Shown: positions 33,358 through 41,757 of the stretch, one piece after another
Layout: each line of letters opens with the position of its first letter
Numbering within the stretch: the first letter of the stretch is position 1
Origin: Bacillus sp. Y1
GTDB lineage: Bacteria; Bacillota; Bacilli; Bacillales; Cytobacillaceae
Direction of reading: 5' to 3'
Assembly: GCF_003586445.1 (NCBI RefSeq)
Contig: NZ_CP030028.1
Location: 3,796,501 to 3,860,500, forward strand
DNA length: 64,000 nt
Position numbers and translations under genes: made by a program
The notes under the pieces: model-generated
Databases searched by the model: none
Told to the model about the DNA's origin: nothing
Seen by the model: only the letters and a program-made list of their open reading frames with translations

Positions 33358-33787
33358 TGCTTACTCCGCTCGAACCAAATCCGCCCGTGCCTCGCTTCGT
33401 TTCGCTTAGTTCCGTTACGACTTGGAAATGCGCCTTTTCTAATTGAGCGACAATCCCTTGCGCTATTCGATCATTCTTTTCGACCTTGAACGGCTGGCTT
33501 CCGAAGTTAAATAAGATAACGCCGATTTCGCCGCGATAATCGTGATCGATAGTCCCGAAGTGCGCCTGTATTCCGTGCTTCAGCGCCAGCCCGCTTCGGC
33601 TCCGTATCTGCATCTCAAAATTTGGCGGAATTTCAACCGCCATGCCCGTCTTGATTAGCCGATGCTCGCCAACGGGTATCAGTACGCTATGACTCGCATG
33701 TAAGTCGAAGCCCGCCGCTCCTTCCGTTTGGTATTCCGGCAATAGTACGTCATCACTTAACCGCTTAATTTTTACGCAAACTTTCAT
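33350..33787 (-). CDS. dut: dUTP diphosphatase
   Basis: 145 residues, trimeric dUTPase type with all five motifs: [42 protein letters not shown] and the C-terminal GTGGFGSSG. It prevents uracil incorporation and feeds ThyX. ATG overlaps the upstream stop (ATGA). Confidence 0.95.
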   Translation of the reverse strand: MKVCVKIKRLSDDVLLPEYQTEGAAGFDLHASHSVLIPVGEHRLIKTGMAVEIPPNFEMQIRSRSGLALKHGIQAHFGTIDHDYRGEIGVILFNFGSQPFKVEKNDRIAQGIVAQLEKAHFQVVTELSETKRGTGGFGSSGVSNA

Positions 33788-33960
33788 TCGGATTCCTCCT
33801 CGTATTCGATAATGTCCGCCTTGCAGACGCGCTTGATTGCGTGACCGTCATTGTCCGGCTGGTCGAGCGTAATTTGTATCGGGTAGATTTCGCCCGGAAA
33901 GTATTCGTCAACCGTTGCCCAGCCGGAAAACAACGGCGTTTCTACTTTAATGCGTTTCAT
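33784..33960 (-). CDS. Small protein upstream of dUTPase
   Basis: 58 residues ([20 protein letters not shown] to IIEYEEESE), start and stop both overlapped with neighbouring genes by ATGA. The GAGGAGGA before dut lies in its last codons. Probably a small beta-strand protein; function unknown. Confidence 0.78.
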   Translation of the reverse strand: MKRIKVETPLFSGWATVDEYFPGEIYPIQITLDQPDNDGHAIKRVCKADIIEYEEESE

Positions 33961-34139
33961 TTCGGTGGCCTCCGACTGCTCGCAAATCCATTCGGAAGCC
34001 CTGTCGCATTAAAGCGAAAGCTCGGCAGTTTGACCGTTGGCTCGCCGCAAGTTTGGCACGTTGTGGATTCCGTGCCCATGCGTACGAGTTCGTCTTTTGT
34101 TACGTTACATTTTTCGCATTTGTAGGTGTATATCGGCAT
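33957..34139 (-). CDS. FmdB-type zinc-ribbon protein
   Basis: 60 residues from the ATG at 34139 (AAGGAGG 10 bases upstream). MPIYTYKCEKCNVTKDELVR, then CQTCGEP: the CxxC...CxxC zinc ribbon and typical first residues of FmdB/Zn-ribbon regulatory proteins. The tail is basic. May bind nucleic acid. Confidence 0.82.
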   Translation of the reverse strand: MPIYTYKCEKCNVTKDELVRMGTESTTCQTCGEPTVKLPSFRFNATGLPNGFASSRRPPK

Positions 34140-34153
34140 TACTTTTCGCCTCC

Positions 34154-34450
34154 TTAAAATTTCAATTCGGAAGGCTTTAGTGATATCCACACTTCTTCCA
34201 GCGCTTCTAACAATAACTCTTCCGATGTGTATTTTAGGATTTCGTAAGCCTGCGCTTCTCTACGCTCTTTTGCGCCTAAAGCACGCCAACTATAATCATC
34301 TCTTAATGCCGATGCAATATACGTTACGTTACGTTTGCCTTTAGGTGTAAACCCTACGTCCTGGATTCGTAATACTCCGTCCATAAAATAAATTCGAATA
34401 AGAAGTCTGTTGCCATTCGAATCCTTCTTCAGTATTTCGTACTGCGTCAT
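34154..34450 (-). CDS. Phage protein of unknown function
   Basis: 98 residues from the second of two adjacent ATGs, which is better spaced from AAGGAGG. Beta-rich first half (RLLIRIYFMDGVLRIQDVGF) and helical second half (ALGAKERREAQAYEILKY). No motif recognised. In the nucleotide-metabolism operon. Confidence 0.7.
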   Translation of the reverse strand: MTQYEILKKDSNGNRLLIRIYFMDGVLRIQDVGFTPKGKRNVTYIASALRDDYSWRALGAKERREAQAYEILKYTSEELLLEALEEVWISLKPSELKF

Positions 34451-34462
34451 CATTCGCCCTCC

Positions 34463-34657
34463 TTATTTCCGTATTCCTAATTGGCGCGCCACCATTTCTT
34501 GCACAACGGGCTGGTTAGCGATAATTTCTGACGCGCGAGTGGCTCGACTAGGTGTCCGCTGAAAACTGAGGTCGTCGGGACTTCTAACGTCCACCGCTCT
34601 CTTTGCGCGTTCTATGGCGTTCTTCCTTCGCGTAGCCCGGAGCGTTTCTTCGTCCAA
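34463..34657 (-). CDS. Small basic phage protein
   Basis: 64 residues, rich in Arg and Ala (RATRRKNAIERAKRAVDVRS), possibly DNA- or RNA-binding. Start ATG directly follows the previous gene. Function unknown. Confidence 0.68.
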   Translation of the reverse strand: MDEETLRATRRKNAIERAKRAVDVRSPDDLSFQRTPSRATRASEIIANQPVVQEMVARQLGIRK

Positions 34658-35266
34658 TCACTCCGCCTCCATTTCGATAAACTCTACGTCCTCTACGCCA
34701 GGCACCGGCGCAATCAATCGCTCAATCGTCCGCTCCACACTATCCTCCGCCTTGTCAAACGCTTGCCTATTGCGCTTGATGTCGTCGATAGCTCCTTCGC
34801 GTGCCTTGCCGTACAGCGACTGTAACTCTGCGTCCGTCAATTCCTTCCGCAGCATGCCGACATCTTTCGAAATAGTAGCTTGATCGAACGGCATATCGAC
34901 GCTGATGACTTTCGGATGTGGAAACCGAACAGTAACCGTGTTGCCTTTCGTCGTGATTTCAATATCGTTGGTCTGGACGCCAAGCTTGAACGTGCCGGTT
35001 GCCGCCAGCTCGATCGTCTTGTCGCCGTACCAAGCGTCGTCGCTCACCGTGACTGACTTCGAAACGTTGCCGGTCAAGCCGACGATTTGTGACCGCGTGT
35101 TTAATGCGCTAATGATCGCTTGCTCGTCGATGGTGATGACGTTGGCCTTTGCGATTGGTGCGACCGGTGCGGTGCGTTGTGGGGCCTGCGATTGGTCGTG
35201 TGACACGCCAACGTAGAGGCCAACTGCGAGTGCGCCTGCGGTTAGGATTGCGTGTGACTTGCGCAT
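34658..35266 (-). CDS. Membrane-anchored DUF4230-like protein
   Basis: 202 residues from the ATG at 35266 (AAAGGAGG 8 bases before). One N-terminal membrane/signal segment (about 5-23, ILTAGALAVGLYVGV) then an extracytoplasmic domain with features of DUF4230 (LNTRSQIVGLTGNVSKSV, then PHPKVISVDMPFD). Function unknown; it may sit in the envelope of the infected or lysogenic cell. Confidence 0.72.
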   Translation of the reverse strand: MRKSHAILTAGALAVGLYVGVSHDQSQAPQRTAPVAPIAKANVITIDEQAIISALNTRSQIVGLTGNVSKSVTVSDDAWYGDKTIELAATGTFKLGVQTNDIEITTKGNTVTVRFPHPKVISVDMPFDQATISKDVGMLRKELTDAELQSLYGKAREGAIDDIKRNRQAFDKAEDSVERTIERLIAPVPGVEDVEFIEMEAE

Positions 35267-35303
35267 GGTTGCGTCCTCCTTTACAATTGAATCGTATTGT
35301 TCA

Positions 35304-35420
35304 CTAACAAAGTTGCCAAACAGGTCTAATTCCTTTTTGATTAAGTTCCACCAATTTGTTATCTTTATCTGTTTTATCAATGGCGAACATATAACCACCA
35401 TTCCAACTTATTAAATACAT
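35304..35420 (-). CDS. 38-residue small protein
   Basis: MYLISWNGGYMFAIDKTDKD... ends VWQLC. Good AGGAGG site 7 bases before the ATG and lower GC than neighbours. It lies between phoH and the DUF4230-like gene. The ribosome site is the main support; function unknown. Confidence 0.6.
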   Translation of the reverse strand: MYLISWNGGYMFAIDKTDKDNKLVELNQKGIRPVWQLC

Positions 35421-35457
35421 TTCAGTCCCTCCTAGTGTCGCAGTAGATGTCAATTGC

Positions 35458-36111
35458 CTACCACTTCAAGTCGTCTGCATGTTGCGCAAGTCTTCCACGG
35501 AAGTTCTTCGTCAGCTCAACCGTCTTGCAGTACGATTCATCCGCGAAATGCTCAATGTATGGCGCGAATCCGCTCTTCTTCGGGTCTGGCAAGTCAATCT
35601 GACCATCGTGTCCGATCATGATTACCTTCGCTGTGTCATGTAAACGTGTTAAAAGCTTCTTCAACTCACCGCGCGTGAAGTTTTGCGCCTCATCGATAAT
35701 CACCGTACATTCTTCGATATTCGTTCCGCGAGCAAATACGTGTGACTTCGGATATACCCAAACGTGGCCCGCCTTGAGTGCGTCCGGATTCTCTTCGCTA
35801 AACATAACTTTCGCCGGCACTTCGTTAATCTTCAGTAGCGCATCGATTAATGGCTGGTAGTATTCCGCTTCCTTTTCCGATTGTTTACCTGGACGGAAGC
35901 CCATCGCCTTCTCTTGAACGGGTGCGAATACGTAGATTAACGGCTTACCGATGATCTTCGCACAAGCTACTGCTAGTGTCGTCTTCCCCGTGCCTGACCT
36001 TGCGTTAACTATCGTCATTTGATTGTCGAAAATAGAATCGACATAGATACGTTGTTCCTCCGTTAACTTTGGTGCAAATCCGAATAGTAAGTTATGTTCC
36101 GGTAAGGGCAT
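35458..36111 (-). CDS. PhoH-like ATPase
   Basis: 217 residues. Walker A ARSGTGKTT (about 36-44), Walker B CTVIIDEAQN (about 137-146), and the arginine-rich ending ELTKNFRGRLAQ. PhoH proteins are RNA-associated ATPases frequent in phages. It follows the membrane protein at 36112 without a gap, so both come from sigma-type element B. Confidence 0.9.
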   Translation of the reverse strand: MPLPEHNLLFGFAPKLTEEQRIYVDSIFDNQMTIVNARSGTGKTTLAVACAKIIGKPLIYVFAPVQEKAMGFRPGKQSEKEAEYYQPLIDALLKINEVPAKVMFSEENPDALKAGHVWVYPKSHVFARGTNIEECTVIIDEAQNFTRGELKKLLTRLHDTAKVIMIGHDGQIDLPDPKKSGFAPYIEHFADESYCKTVELTKNFRGRLAQHADDLKW

Positions 36112-36420
36112 TTACTCCGCCTCGCTTTCGCGTTTTTGTAGTACCGTAATGTCGCCGCGTTGCTCGACGACTTCATAGCCGCGTTCGTATACTTCGTTGT
36201 AGTCCGTGACGATTGCTTCAACCTTATCCGGACTAGAATCGATAGATGCGTACGCTCCAAACAAGCCAGCTCCCACGAAAATAATTCCGACTAGGATTCC
36301 GGCTACCTCACTGGCGCTAATGCCTGCGCAAATTACGAGGAAGCCGAACAGTGCGATTAATACGCCAATTCCGAGAAGAATGTAATCTGTACCGCCGTCA
36401 ATCGTGTTCAATATTTCCAA
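36112..36420 (-). CDS. Two-helix membrane protein upstream of phoH
   Basis: 102 residues from a TTG at 36420 with GGAGGTG 7 bases before; a longer frame exists but starts beyond the promoter. Two membrane segments (about 13-35 and 40-57, YILLGIGVLIALFGFLVICAG and AGILVGIIFVGAGLFG) followed by a cytoplasmic-looking domain. First gene after sigma-type element B. Role unknown. Confidence 0.78.
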   Translation of the reverse strand: MEILNTIDGGTDYILLGIGVLIALFGFLVICAGISASEVAGILVGIIFVGAGLFGAYASIDSSPDKVEAIVTDYNEVYERGYEVVEQRGDITVLQKRESEAE

Positions 36421-36542
36421 CCGATAACACCTCCGTAAGTGGATATGAGTTGCGGAACTCCCGTCGCCAGGAATTCCGCTGTTCTTACTAGATGATACAT
36501 TCGTTATTTTGATTTCGGACAATTTTGGCGTCCTTATTTATA

Positions 36543-36570
36543 TTGACGCGCGAGTTTTCGTTTTCGGACA
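36543..36570 (-). promoter_or_regulatory. Sigma-type element B: TGTCCG-N16-CGTCAA
   Basis: Minus-strand TGTCCG (36570-36565), 16 bases, CGTCAA (36548-36543), then TATAAATAAG. It begins 14 bases before the end of the ribonucleotide reductase gene and would drive the 36420 membrane protein, phoH and following genes. A second TGTCCG box at 36521-36516, 49 bases further on, lacks CGTCAA, as in element A. Confidence 0.75.
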
Positions 36571-36583
36571 CTGCGTCCTTCAT

Positions 36584-38923
36584 TTATTTCAACGGACAAG
36601 AATTACCTACACACTCGCTGGTATAATCCGTCGTATCATCTTCTTCGGCTTTAACATCTCCGTCAATCAAATCCCACGGCTTAGCCGTTAACTTAGCCGA
36701 CATTTCTTCGTAACGCTCCTTCGAAATTTCCTCGTAAGGCATTTGCGGATATGTGTCGGTCGCATGCGGAAGTAGACTCGTAGACTTAATAACGCCCTTA
36801 TATCGATCAAGAATGTCCGTAATTTCGTCGATAATAGCATCTTCCTCGCGCTTATCGATTTTTAATTCTGGCTGACCGAACTTATCGAGTAGCACTGAAC
36901 CATCTGCGAAATACACAGGCTTTGCTTGCGCCTTTTTGAAGGACAACGTAGCTGACACCGCATTATCGCTCCAGTACGTAGCAAGTAACGCCTGCAACGC
37001 CGCTTGTTCACGTAAAGGCACATCGCCCGCTGATTGGAAGTTTTCGTGATCTGCTGTCGGAGCCTTAACCGGAAACTCTACGACTAGTGTGTTCGAATCG
37101 TATTTCGGAGCACCGTCAGCACCAAATCCGACGATAGCCTCTTCGATGTGGTATCCGCACTGACGAAGAATCGGAATCAACGGAGCGCTTGACGCCATTC
37201 TTACACGGCGAATCATAAACGGAGCCCAGTGATAATGCTGACCCGGCGAGCATCCCATTAATAGCGAAACTGTTCCGCTCGGCTTAACGGTTGTTACTTT
37301 TATCGACGGATTAGCGTCCAGAGCTTCAGCCTGTTCAATATTCGCTTGCTTAACGTATTTGTATAAACGGTCAAGTGCTTGCGTCACCTCTTCGTTGAAA
37401 ATCGCATTTCCTTCGTCATCGAATCCGAGAATCGCTTTCTTACCGAAACGCATTAATACCCAGTCGGTAATTCCTGTGATACCGACGCCAAGTCTACGGT
37501 GTCTATAAACGACGTCACGCGTTGCTTCCCATTCGTAGTGTCGGAATGTGATACGATACGCATATCGTGCAGCTAAATACGTCACTTCTTCGTAAAGATG
37601 CTCACCCTCTACACCTTTCGCGATTAATTCATGAACGCGAGGCAAATTTATTTCGAATAAGTTACAAGGCGATCCGTTTGGAAGTGTTATTTCTCCGCAT
37701 GGATTAAATACTTCAACTTCGCCGTCGATGTCTTTCTGGAATCCGTCAATAATACGACCGAAATTTCTCGAAAGTTCAATCGATACGTATCCAGGTTCTC
37801 CGTTATAATATATATTTACTGACAAATTTCTCAGCGTTTCTCTATTCGTACTTGTTCCGATATCAACGGAGTTATTCGACGCCCAGCGCCACTGTGACGC
37901 CTCTAAGTTTTGCGGTAATGAATAGTTCTTAGACTCAACGTATTCTTTATCGTTCTGATCTCCGATTAGGATGAGTGCGGTCCTTCTTACATTCCCGGCA
38001 ACGACACATGTACCGATTAACTGAACAACATCGCCCCATTCCGTTGGCGTTACGTAGTCATTGACACGACGATTCAAGATATTATTAACGCGAGTCAGCA
38101 TCGTAACTAATGGAGCCGGCCCTGAAGCAACACCGCCGAAACCTTTAATGTCGGTACCGCGTGGACGTACATCCGAAATGTCGATAACTAATTCGGTTAA
38201 CCCTTCGTAGTGAGCATCGATAACTTTACCGAGTGCTTCCGCCCAGCCTTCGCGTGAATCTGCTACTACGAAAGTATTTAAGGAAGGCATCAGCGATTTT
38301 GGTCCGACAAGCATCGGCTCCAATTCCGTTGAATAGTCAGCGTGTTTAGTGTCGCAATAAAACGTCACATCAACGTGATTCTCAACCTTCGGAATCTGGT
38401 TAACGTACTTACGTTGCACGTTAACGCCTACTCCACCGCCTTTCATCGCTTGGTCAAACGTAAACACTGGCGTAAAACTTACTCGAGGCTTTTCACCGCT
38501 AATATACGGCTGTGGTCGCATCGACACGCCCCAACAGTTATTTTCCGCATCGCCCACACGCTCGGCGTATTCTGTACCGCTCATCCATAAGCCGCGACCT
38601 GGTGGCGTCATTACTAAGTTAAATACGAGATGATAGAAGCGCTCCATCTCCGTTACTAAGTCAGCGACTTTACCTTCGGTTAACCGACCGATTTCCGCTA
38701 ATCGTTTCGCCTCAATCTTGAAGTTCCCTTCCGTAATCCTTTGTACCGTTTCATCCCAACGCTCAAGCGTGTTACCGCCAAATTTCTTACGTGAGTAGGT
38801 ACGAAGATAAACGATGTAACCTAAACCTCCGAAGCCCCATTTCGGCTGTTTATTACGATACTGTGCTAAGAAAGACTCCGATAATTTTACGTCGTTTACT
38901 AGTTCGCTAGATAATTTAACCAT
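36584..38923 (-). CDS. Adenosylcobalamin-dependent ribonucleoside-triphosphate reductase (class II)
   Basis: 779 residues, close to the class II monomeric RTPR length. N-terminal FGGLGYIVYLRTYSRK, active-site Cys in NCWGVSMRPQ (about 128), NPCGEITL (catalytic Cys, about 399), KPSGTVSLLMG, and the C-terminal redox Cys pair in ECVGNSCPLK. It makes dNTPs using B12; the phage depends on host cobalamin. A thioredoxin-like protein at 41006 could be its reductant. The last gene of its unit before element B. Confidence 0.95.
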   Translation of the reverse strand: MVKLSSELVNDVKLSESFLAQYRNKQPKWGFGGLGYIVYLRTYSRKKFGGNTLERWDETVQRITEGNFKIEAKRLAEIGRLTEGKVADLVTEMERFYHLVFNLVMTPPGRGLWMSGTEYAERVGDAENNCWGVSMRPQPYISGEKPRVSFTPVFTFDQAMKGGGVGVNVQRKYVNQIPKVENHVDVTFYCDTKHADYSTELEPMLVGPKSLMPSLNTFVVADSREGWAEALGKVIDAHYEGLTELVIDISDVRPRGTDIKGFGGVASGPAPLVTMLTRVNNILNRRVNDYVTPTEWGDVVQLIGTCVVAGNVRRTALILIGDQNDKEYVESKNYSLPQNLEASQWRWASNNSVDIGTSTNRETLRNLSVNIYYNGEPGYVSIELSRNFGRIIDGFQKDIDGEVEVFNPCGEITLPNGSPCNLFEINLPRVHELIAKGVEGEHLYEEVTYLAARYAYRITFRHYEWEATRDVVYRHRRLGVGITGITDWVLMRFGKKAILGFDDEGNAIFNEEVTQALDRLYKYVKQANIEQAEALDANPSIKVTTVKPSGTVSLLMGCSPGQHYHWAPFMIRRVRMASSAPLIPILRQCGYHIEEAIVGFGADGAPKYDSNTLVVEFPVKAPTADHENFQSAGDVPLREQAALQALLATYWSDNAVSATLSFKKAQAKPVYFADGSVLLDKFGQPELKIDKREEDAIIDEITDILDRYKGVIKSTSLLPHATDTYPQMPYEEISKERYEEMSAKLTAKPWDLIDGDVKAEEDDTTDYTSECVGNSCPLK

Positions 38924-39139
38924 TCAATCCGCTCCCTTTTCCTTGTCTTCGACTGCAGGCTTTTTCGCCTTTAGTCGTTCAATTTCCGCATTTACTCCGA
39001 TCAATCCGCTAAACAGCTCGCGCTTACGAACCTCAATCGCACGCAAGCGCTGTTCAGCAGCCTCTCTATCGCGTTCATTTTCCGCAAGTTCCCTTGTAAT
39101 GATTTCGCGTAGTTTATATTGGTCATCTAGTGCGCTCAT
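38924..39139 (-). CDS. Coiled-coil small protein
   Basis: 71 residues forming one long coiled coil (LREIITRELAENERDREAAE and on), abutting the ribonucleotide reductase start and overlapping the RuvC-like stop by ATGA. Function unknown. Confidence 0.72.
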   Translation of the reverse strand: MSALDDQYKLREIITRELAENERDREAAEQRLRAIEVRKRELFSGLIGVNAEIERLKAKKPAVEDKEKGAD

Positions 39140-39627
39140 TTGGCGATCAGTCCTTCGTTAATCAGATACGCAAGACCTATCGCACAGGCATCGCTGGCAT
39201 CATCCGATTTAAATACGTAATCTTCCGTCAAGCCAAGCATGCGCCGCACGCCCGTTTCAACTTCGGTCTTGCTCGCATCGCCCTTGCCTCCGACTATCTT
39301 CTTAACGGAAGTTGGCGTTATTTCCGCAGCCACCTTGTAGCCGTAGCGACCGAGCGCCGTATCAATCGACGCCCAGCTTCCGAATACGAGTTGCGTTGAG
39401 CGTTTGCTTCCGCCCTTGGTAAAATGTTCGCGTACGACTGCGTCAAATGGCGCGTGTTCGTGAATCGCTTTGATAGCGAAAGCCTCAACGTACGCATATC
39501 GCTGACTGTCTGGCGACGACGTATCCGTTTTGATTGAGTCGGCGAAGATGAGGCGAGGTTTAGCGCGCTTGACTTCGAGTACAGATACGCCGGGGCTTGC
39601 CGATATGTCGAACGCTAGTATCCTCAT
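39136..39627 (-). CDS. RuvC-like Holliday junction resolvase
   Basis: 163 residues. RNase H/RuvC fold signature: first acidic residue in MRILAFDISASPG, second in VVREHFTKGG, and last in SDDASDACAIGLAYL, in the proper order and spacing. It would resolve branched replication or packaging DNA. Co-translated with neighbours through overlaps. Confidence 0.85.
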   Translation of the reverse strand: MRILAFDISASPGVSVLEVKRAKPRLIFADSIKTDTSSPDSQRYAYVEAFAIKAIHEHAPFDAVVREHFTKGGSKRSTQLVFGSWASIDTALGRYGYKVAAEITPTSVKKIVGGKGDASKTEVETGVRRMLGLTEDYVFKSDDASDACAIGLAYLINEGLIAK

Positions 39628-39818
39628 AATCGCACCGCCCGAAGTTTATCCTGTAACGTATCTAAGTCCGTTTGTAACTCATTCTTAATTTGATTTAACA
39701 CATATGCGTCGTCGTCTAGATCTCGCTCATCGCTAATATAATGATGAATTCTCGCCAGCGCATTGATTCTATCGATTAATTCGTTAACTTTAACTACGGC
39801 CTCTAAAGCGTTCATCAC
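39624..39818 (-). CDS. Small helical phage protein
   Basis: 64 residues, helical and acidic (LEAVVKVNELIDRINALARI), no motif recognised. Both ends overlap neighbouring genes by 4 bases. Confidence 0.7.
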   Translation of the reverse strand: MMNALEAVVKVNELIDRINALARIHHYISDERDLDDDAYVLNQIKNELQTDLDTLQDKLRAVRL

Positions 39819-40792
39819 TCTACCTCCTTACTACGCACCTCATCGATAAACATAATCGCGTCAACGTACTGCTGTATTTTCCACGTCGGCATGCTCGATC
39901 GCTGCATTCGTTTAACTTGCGCTTTTAATATCGCAAACTCGTCGTCAGTTAACGATTCAGCGCACGCAGTCTTAAACCCGTTAAATGTCCAACGCGACAA
40001 GTCGAGCGATGGTGGTGTGTCATTCGCAATGCAGCGAGCGATTTCCGCGAAACTATCAAGCAATTCCGTACGATCAGCGTCGGTAATCTCGAAGCCAAAC
40101 GCGCGAATGTCCGGCGTCGCTTCGTATTCCTCATCCGTCATGACCCACGCCTTCTTCGCCGTATTTACGTAAAGGATAATGTAGTAATCGACGTCGTACA
40201 TAATCGAATAGGCTACGCATTGCTTTCGGTGTCCTTCTTCCGCCTCGCGCATCGAATGGCGCGACGTCTTGGCTGGCGTGCTTTGCTTCGACTTGATTTC
40301 GAGGCCAACACGGATAATTTCGCCATCTTCGTTGATATACTGCATGATGCCGTCACACGTTCCGTAAAGAAAAAAGCTTTGGCCGCGATGGATTATTCCG
40401 TGATTCTTTTTCGCAAAGTCTTCGAACATCGGGCGATTGTCTTCCGTACGTTCGAATCGGAAAGGACAGTTCGGCAACTTACGCTCCATTGCAAGCACCG
40501 TTCGCTGAATCACATCACCGATAGCCGTTCCGATTTCCTGCCAGCGACCTTGATACGGAGGCTTCGGAAAGCTGTCCTTCTGCGCACGCTTAGCCTTGAC
40601 GTAGAGTTCGCGCGGGCATGCTTTCGAGTTTGACGGACTGAAATACGGTCGCTTCGGCCATACTTGCGGTGGGTTTGCGTACCATTCGTGTATCTGACGG
40701 TCAAGCTCGTTATCATATTGCTCGGGCAACGAATACCATCGGTCTAGCTGTTTCGTAAATTCCTGCGCAACTGCGTTAATATCTATCGTCAT
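39815..40792 (-). CDS. PD-(D/E)XK nuclease (Cas4/RecB-like)
   Basis: 325 residues. SKACPRELYVK near 53 supplies a Cys, and the nuclease core is GTCDGIMQYI...GLEIKSKQS (Asp, Glu-x-Lys, about 143-170) followed by HRKQCVAYSIMYDVDYY (QxxxY motif). This is a single-strand exonuclease family often beside phage replication genes. Repair/recombination partner of the RuvC-like protein. Confidence 0.82.
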   Translation of the reverse strand: MTIDINAVAQEFTKQLDRWYSLPEQYDNELDRQIHEWYANPPQVWPKRPYFSPSNSKACPRELYVKAKRAQKDSFPKPPYQGRWQEIGTAIGDVIQRTVLAMERKLPNCPFRFERTEDNRPMFEDFAKKNHGIIHRGQSFFLYGTCDGIMQYINEDGEIIRVGLEIKSKQSTPAKTSRHSMREAEEGHRKQCVAYSIMYDVDYYIILYVNTAKKAWVMTDEEYEATPDIRAFGFEITDADRTELLDSFAEIARCIANDTPPSLDLSRWTFNGFKTACAESLTDDEFAILKAQVKRMQRSSMPTWKIQQYVDAIMFIDEVRSKEVE

Positions 40793-41009
40793 AAGATTCC
40801 TCCTCGTTAATCGGTTCCGTTGAATACACCGTCATTTCACTGACTTTCACCGTTATGCCTTCCGTTAGGACCGCTCGCAATACGAACAGCAGCAACGTAA
40901 TCGCTGCGCTTTGTATCAGCGTTAGTTCGACGGAAGGCACGGCGATCGGCACTACGAAATATGTGACCGCCATTACTGCGATAAAGCCTAGTACCGTCAT
41001 CGTTTTCAT
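40776..41009 (-). CDS. Small membrane protein
   Basis: 77 residues, two hydrophobic segments (about 5-22 and 32-48) and an acidic tail (NEEESYDDRY). It overlaps both neighbours. Unknown function. Confidence 0.72.
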   Translation of the reverse strand: MKTMTVLGFIAVMAVTYFVVPIAVPSVELTLIQSAAITLLLFVLRAVLTEGITVKVSEMTVYSTEPINEEESYDDRY

Positions 41010-41275
41010 TTCGCCCTCTTTGCGAATTCAATCGCCTCGACGATTTCCTCTACGCTGGCAAGTCCGTTGATTCGGTGGACTTCGACTCCGTTGCGCTCAT
41101 ACACGAGGACGGGTACTGACGTTAGTCCGTACTTTTCGATTACTGACGGGTCGTCTGCGATGTTGATTTCAGATAGTGTTGCGTTATGTGCTTCGAAATT
41201 GATTTCCGATAGGTAGTTTGCTAGAACGGCGCATGGGCGGCAATTTGCTTTTGAAACTTTAATTATATTAATCAT
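41006..41275 (-). CDS. Thioredoxin-like protein (CRPC active site)
   Basis: 89 residues with the thioredoxin fold order: beta-strand INIIKVSKANCRPCAVLANY with CRPC near 12-15, then the cis-Pro segment TSVPVLVYERNG, and NGLASVEEIVEAIEFAK at the end. Probably reduces the phage ribonucleotide reductase, whose C-terminal Cys pair needs such a partner. Confidence 0.85.
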   Translation of the reverse strand: MINIIKVSKANCRPCAVLANYLSEINFEAHNATLSEINIADDPSVIEKYGLTSVPVLVYERNGVEVHRINGLASVEEIVEAIEFAKRAK

Positions 41276-41757
41276 GCTTTTTCCTCCTCTTTTATTATGT
41301 TTAAACGAGCGAATTCACCGAATAAGTCTTTAGCCCAAAAATTATACATTCTAGCCGCATCATGCGGATTATTGAAATAACCAAGAAACATCTCCTTATA
41401 TTCCACCTTAATTCTTGCTCTCCATTTCTTGTTTCCTTTATCAAAACTGACTCCTTTATACTCACTTGTACTACCTGTTCTACTTTTTGTATTTCTGCAA
41501 TTTTCCGATCGACTTGCCGCCCGTAAATTTTCTCGGGTGTTATTTAGCCTATTACCGTCAATATGATCAACTTGTTCAGCGACATTTCCGATAATTTCTC
41601 TATGCATTAGGACGGTCTTCCTCTTCCCGTAGCGCAACAGTGTTGTTCTAGAAGCGTACCCTTTGTGGTAGCGCCAGTTAAATTTTGATAACCACTCAAA
41701 GTCTTCGTCATCAACAATCGCAACCATTCCCTTAGTCAAGGGTATCTCTTTCACCAA
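41272..41757 (-). CDS. HNH homing endonuclease with AP2 DNA-binding domain
   Basis: 161 residues. HNH in LMHREIIG...VDHIDGNRLNNTRENL (about 50-82) and an AP2 domain at about 98-150 (SEYKGVSFDKGNKKWRARIK, LGYFNNPHDAARMYN). Free-standing homing endonuclease type. The GTG start with AGGAG lies inside the last 26 bases of the polymerase gene, so it is coupled to polA. Lower GC than the polymerase gene. Confidence 0.88.
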   Translation of the reverse strand: MVKEIPLTKGMVAIVDDEDFEWLSKFNWRYHKGYASRTTLLRYGKRKTVLMHREIIGNVAEQVDHIDGNRLNNTRENLRAASRSENCRNTKSRTGSTSEYKGVSFDKGNKKWRARIKVEYKEMFLGYFNNPHDAARMYNFWAKDLFGEFARLNIIKEEEKA

